A DNA stretch of 64,000 bases, from the NCBI GenBank assembly GCA_023512835.1, contig CM042092.1:2133293-2197292 (forward strand). Direction: 5' to 3'. The stretch comes from Taxillus chinensis (Eukaryota > Streptophyta > Magnoliopsida > Santalales > Loranthaceae). The notes beneath the pieces were generated by a model that worked only from the letters and a program-made list of their open reading frames with translations, was not told where the DNA came from and searched no databases. Each line of letters opens with the position of its first letter. Within the stretch, counting starts at the first letter, position 1. Below, piece after piece: positions 59,801 to 64,000 of the stretch. Both the position numbers and the translations under genes were made by a program.

Positions 59801-61360
59801 ATGCTTTTCCAACTTAGTAGTAGTGTTGGAATCTTATTCTTTATTGATCTCAAAATTTATACGGGACTAATAAACATTAAGTTCACGGTTATCATAATTT
59901 GATGGGTGAACAGTTATCATAATTTGATGCATCCAGATGCTATGGCACTCGAATATTTCTTTAGTTCAATTGAATGGCTAAAACTTGTGCTTAGTGTGAT
60001 ACGAAGGAAGAAATTAGGACCTGTCTTTGCTAGCCTACTTTAGAGATTCTCATCATTGACTGCAGTTAAAAATAGGAGGCCACACCATTGGGGTGGCAAG
60101 TGTCCTTCAATTATTCACTATTATAAGGGAACTAATGAAATGGGGTGGTAGGTAGGGAACCATTTCAAGATTTGAATTCCTATTATTCCCTTCATCGTGC
60201 AAAACCATTTCCAGTTGTGTTGCCAAAAAAAATTAAAAAAATACACAAACATTGAAGCAGTATCAATTTCATTTACCTTCGGTTCTAACTCAGCTCAAAA
60301 TTAATATTAACCTTAACCAAAAAAAGCTCTACGGTGAGATGCGATGATAATCTCAAAAGCTCTAGTCCTACTCTCAGGTGTAGTCCAATATATCAAAATT
60401 AATATTAAAGTGCGGTGCGGTGGTAAACTGGTAATCCCAAGCGCTGGTTTTGACTTTCAGGAGATCCCATATCTCAAATAAAAATTCTACGTGCAATTAC
60501 ATACATAGTGCAGAGAAATCACGTAAAAACCTTTACAACCTAGGGACCATAGCTACTTTGTAGCATACAATCAGAAAGTTCACGACTCACTCCCAATAAA
60601 ATATCCATAACATCAATCCCTGTGAAAGTAGTTCTTGGTAGGAGTCAAACCCTTTACGCAATTACATAATTACCCAAAGTTTGAAACTTATTCAACTGAC
60701 ACTGTCAGAGAAGCACCATTCCGGACGTGACAAGTTGCATCACATGTTTACTATTTTCTGTTTTTATTTTTAAAATATAATAATTATTTTTTAGTATATA
60801 TTTTTAAAATTTTTGAGATTTAAAAACTAAAAATAATATTTTATTATTTTTCATTTTCAGTACTCCTAAAATAGCTATGCTAAAAAAATAATAACAAACA
60901 TACACATATAACTGTGAATAATCACTTGGTCAGACATTTGCAGAAAGCCACGGCTATAATAGCACTCTTTGAGCAGCTAGTGACTTCGAAATAAAAAAAT
61001 AACTCCAGTTCCCAATATCAATGTATCCGCTTTCACTGGCGACCTACTTTTCTCACCACCTCACTTCACAAAACTGACCATAAGTTAGTAGGGCAATATT
61101 GACCTGTACTGTTTTAATTAAATTTGATATAAGGCATTGAATTGTTCTCATTTTATATTTTATTATTATTTTTAAATAAATTTAAGATAAAAAACCCAAT
61201 CCCAACCCAACTTAGAATTGCTCAAACTATCGGAGCAAAACAAATTCAAGCTGTTCAAGTTAGACAATATTCGAACCCAATCCGTTATTATTCCTAATAT
61301 ATTGAGAAAATATAAATGTCAAAGATGAAGGCGCAACCAATTACACCAAGGGGATCACAC
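56881..61360. other. AT-rich intergenic
   Basis: No gene recognised. Small features: TA repeat ~56,936-56,949; a near-perfect palindrome ccgagatac/gtatctcgg at 59,253-59,272; and two diverged units with a gcggtggtaaactgg-like box near 60,330 and 60,410 that might be SINE-derived. Confidence 0.5.
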
Positions 61361-61880
61361 CTTGCCTAGGCTAGGCACAAGGTGCAAAGCCTAGCTGCAC
61401 ACCTCATAAGATAGGCTCACAATGCATAGAAAATCATATAATTAGTCTCAAGCAATCATCAAATTTTCTATAATGACAATGATTTAGCCCTGTGAGGGAA
61501 GAGATGAGAGAAGCAGCTGAGTGCATAAGGTAGCCGAAAAAATAAGACAGCAGGAGAGCAGAAAACAGGAGTTGTAGCAGCAGAGCACAGACAGCACAAG
61601 AGAGGGAATGAGAAGAGGAGAAATTAGGCATCGAAGAAGAAGCGGATGCACAGGAGAACAAGAGAATGAATCACATACAAGGAGTCACACCAAGGTTTTG
61701 ACTTGGGGTTGCAATCCAGAAACGGGAAGTGCAAATCAGAAATCCCATTTATTTTGCATTTTTACTAACTTTTCTCTTGTCCGGCTTCAAAGAGGCTTGC
61801 ACCTCAGATCCCCCGCACCATGTACCTAGACTACCTAGGTCTGGTGTGTAGGTGTGAACCTCTTTGAAGCGGCTTCGCTT
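61360..61880. mobile_element. Candidate non-autonomous transposon
   Basis: Ends rich in self-complementary motifs. The left side is caccttgcctaggctaggca, then caaggtgcaaagcctag. The right side has gtacctagactacctaggtc and, further on, gcttaagcgtctaggtg. The arms are partly inverted relative to each other around a non-coding core. No target duplication was defined. It could equally be a SINE-like repeat. Confidence 0.3.
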
Positions 61881-61983
61881 AAGCGTCTAGGTGTTTCCCT
61901 TTGACAACTATCCCCGGAAGCATCTTAAGGATGACAAAAACTAACATATCATTTCTTGTATGTTTCATTAGTACTAAATTACA

Positions 61984-62021
<38 letters not shown>
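61984..62021. repeat. TTA microsatellite
   Basis: About twelve to thirteen uninterrupted att units. Confidence 0.95.
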
Positions 62022-62022
<1 letters not shown>

Positions 62023-63335
62023 GTGGATCCATTAACTGTACAATTTACACTCATCTTCCAGCAGAATTTATATTCATTGGAAAGGATAAAACATATCTAT
62101 ATTTTTTATTGCTGCGAAGAGCATCAGCATTAAAGAGCTCTTTACTTCTTCCTTTTTAGAATCTTCTAACATAAGGTTTTACATCAGGAAGGGGCACTGG
62201 GGTGAAAACAACAGTGAAGAGCTACCACTAAAATGTTCCTGCATGGACTAATAATCGAGATAGAATAGAAACACACACCAAACTACAAAACCAATTGTTT
62301 TTGATAAAACTAATTTCACACAACTTTGAAAAGCATTTAGGGAATTAGGGGTAGTTCTTTATCTGCAAAAACTATACAGTCATACCCAAACACAGAAACC
62401 TTGTTCCGTGTCAATAATTTTCAAAATGTTCTAATTTCTATGAACTGCATAATACAATTGTAATGTGAATAATCAATATTTTACTAAATTCATAAGTATA
62501 TTTTCTATTTCAACTAGAAGTCTATCAGAAAACATGCCAATGCAGAGACTTCTAAAAATTGTTTACAAACAGAATGGTGCCTAGAAATCAGTTTTCCTTG
62601 TCCTTTTCAATATGAATTTTCAGTTATTTGTGTAATTCTATAAGTCTATGACGAACCTTCCTCTGTAGGACAGGCGATTGTTTAGGTTTTGGTTTATGTG
62701 TCAAAACTCTGTAAATCACTGTTAACTCTTGGGTTTCTCATTCCTTACTCTAATAGATAGGTTAGCAACGACATGGCTCTGTTTCGTCCACTAGATTGTA
62801 TTTAACTTGGTTCTCTGCATAGGAAACGTTGCAAAATGGGTTTTTCTCTTCTGCGGGATGTTGGATTCTTTAGATTCTATGGATATGCCGATTTAAACGA
62901 AGTCCTTGCATCCACCTCAGGTGGAAACAGCATGAAAATGAATTTGAACTCCACAAGGCTCACAGGCATGGTATCAGATAAATCCCACCTCAACAAACCA
63001 TATATTTATATGAATGAGAAACTGAACAAATATGAAAACGTGACTGAAGCTGCGCTAAACTACATAACATTCAAAGAAATTCATAGCTGCACGACTTCTT
63101 CAATAAACCCATATATATTCTGCATTCATATGTAACAACCATCAAACAAAATATCATAAAACCTACGCTGTTGTATAAGAGAGCTGAGATTACATCTAGA
63201 AATACAAAAAAAAAAGAAGGCAGGTCATTCCCTTATTACAAAAGATCACAGCAGCAGCGAGATCGACTCGGAACCGTGTGATTCGAATACAATCAACAGA
63301 AGCTCAACAGCACGCACGACAACAGAGAAACAAAA
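62022..63335. other. 3' flank of the small membrane-protein gene
   Basis: Mostly AT-rich; the part near 63,150-63,335 may be its 3' UTR. A 99-codon open frame at 62,836-63,135 has no recognisable similarity or clear coding signature, so it is not called. Confidence 0.4.
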
Positions 63336-63700
63336 TCACAAAACCTGACGGAGAATCCTCCGGGTCGTGGCGACCGAAGCCTTTCGACCGCTCCGATCCT
63401 CAGGGACTCCGGAGTCGGATTCGTCGTGGTACCATCCGACGGATCTCTGGGCTTCGAGGACGATCTGAGAGAGACCTGAGCCAACGAGCGAACCGAAATC
63501 AGAACGAGAAATCAAAATGACAGCAAGATGGATCGAGATCTGAGGCAAAGACCTTGTTTGACGGTTTGTCTCTTCTCTCGGATGTCGTGGACGGTGGCGG
63601 AGACCTTCCAGTAGAGAGGGCGGCCAACGTAGTACAGCAGTAGAATGGAAAGTACGACGAGCACTACGCGAAACGAGACCCTAGCTGTCGGAGACGCCAT
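63336..63700 (-). CDS. Small single-pass membrane protein, 2 exons, plant unknown
   Basis: Exon 1 is 63553-63700 and exon 2 is 63336-63475. The GT-AG intron is 77 bases, the phase is 1/2, and the product is 95 aa. The N-terminus FRVVLVVLSILLLYYVG (about residues 10-26) is a single membrane anchor or signal anchor. It is followed by a hydrophilic, partly amphipathic region (VHDIREKRQTVKQG joined to LSQIVLEAQRSVGWYHDESD) and a basic Ser-rich tail. The join restores one continuous frame, and I recall similar short, conserved but uncharacterised plant proteins. The start codon follows a CT-rich leader. Function is unknown; membrane tethering is inference from the anchor. Confidence 0.75.
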
Positions 63701-64000
63701 TGTTAGCCTTTCTTCTCCAGTGCGCTCGCGCTCTCTCCCTCCCTCTCTCTCTCTCTCTCTCCCTTACACCCTCCCTCCCTCTCAGAGACGGATGTTGGAA
63801 GATCGGATGAGATGAGTGTTGGGCCCTGCGAGGGAGAGATTTGGGTACAAAGCCCAATACCATCTTTGGGCATATTTCGAAAAGCCCAAATGATAAGACA
63901 TGGATCCATACGTCACGCATGGACTTCCAAAATTGCACCAATTATACACATTTGAGAATTGACAAAACTAAGGCCCGTGCGAAAAAAAAAAAAAAAAAAA
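63701..64000 (-). promoter_or_regulatory. Leader and upstream region of the small membrane-protein gene
   Basis: A CT/GA microsatellite at about 63,735-63,785 lies 35-85 bases before the start codon, typical of plant 5' leaders. The window ends in an A-run (63,983-64,000). Confidence 0.45.

Noticed and set aside
60320..60490. Possible tRNA-derived SINE pair
   Set aside because: Only a loose A-box-like and B-box-like match and no target duplication; too weak to call as an element.
62836..63135. 99-codon open frame on the plus strand
   Set aside because: No similarity or coding signature; lies in the likely 3' flank of the minus-strand small gene.
1..64000. CRISPR arrays, operons, ribosome-binding sites, rRNA or tRNA genes
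   Set aside because: None found. Spliced plant genes and plant retroelements make prokaryotic features inapplicable, and no tRNA A/B box pair formed a credible cloverleaf.
63983..64000. Terminal A-run as a retroposon tail
   Set aside because: It is cut off by the window edge and nothing upstream of it looks like a retroposon body.

Overview
The window looks like nuclear DNA from a flowering plant, probably a woody or other large-genome eudicot. It is AT-rich and intron-rich, and it is crowded with plant Ty1/copia, Ty3/gypsy, LINE, TRIM and MITE sequences. The recognisable genes are plant families: SPL7, an ERD6-like sugar transporter, and NSH3-type nucleoside hydrolases. All exon models below come from reading splice sites by eye; no search was run.

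Layout. 1-2.4 kb holds a duplicated dispersed repeat and a decayed copia 3' end containing two insertions with LINE-like tails. 3.35-3.48 kb is an orphan last exon of a complex I NDUFA8-type subunit. 4.4-6.9 kb is gypsy debris and a dispersed repeat. 7.8-13.7 kb is a complete ten-exon SPL7 gene (810 codons). 14.2-16.1 kb contains two Tourist-like MITEs with GC-rich cores. 17.5-19.6 kb is the 5' part of an ERD6-like sugar transporter, broken by a LINE at an intron/exon junction and by a TRIM. 21.5-25.5 kb (minus strand) is nucleoside hydrolase copy A, and 41.5-49.2 kb (minus strand) is copy B. Between them lie a 290-bp miniature LTR-type element, a dispersed repeat and a young chromovirus (33.6-39.3 kb) with target duplications. 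Copy B carries a decayed copia element inside intron 8. 49.2-63.3 kb is mostly AT-rich, with one MITE, a third copy of the repeat seen at the window start, and a fragment of a geranylgeranyl-reductase gene. At 63.3-63.7 kb (minus strand) is a small two-exon membrane protein gene.

How the genes relate. The order NDUFA8, SPL7, ERD6-like transporter, NSH, NSH matches, from memory, Arabidopsis chromosome 5 around At5g18800-At5g18870. The window therefore appears to be a conserved microsyntenic block swollen by transposons. SPL7 is the copper-deficiency transcription factor. The NSH proteins are predicted secreted purine-nucleoside hydrolases. There is no operon-like cooperation between them. I found no convincing new multi-gene system. 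The most interesting material is how the elements have remodelled the genes: a duplicated splice acceptor, a lost Cys-rich loop, an earlier stop codon, and very short retro-insertions.
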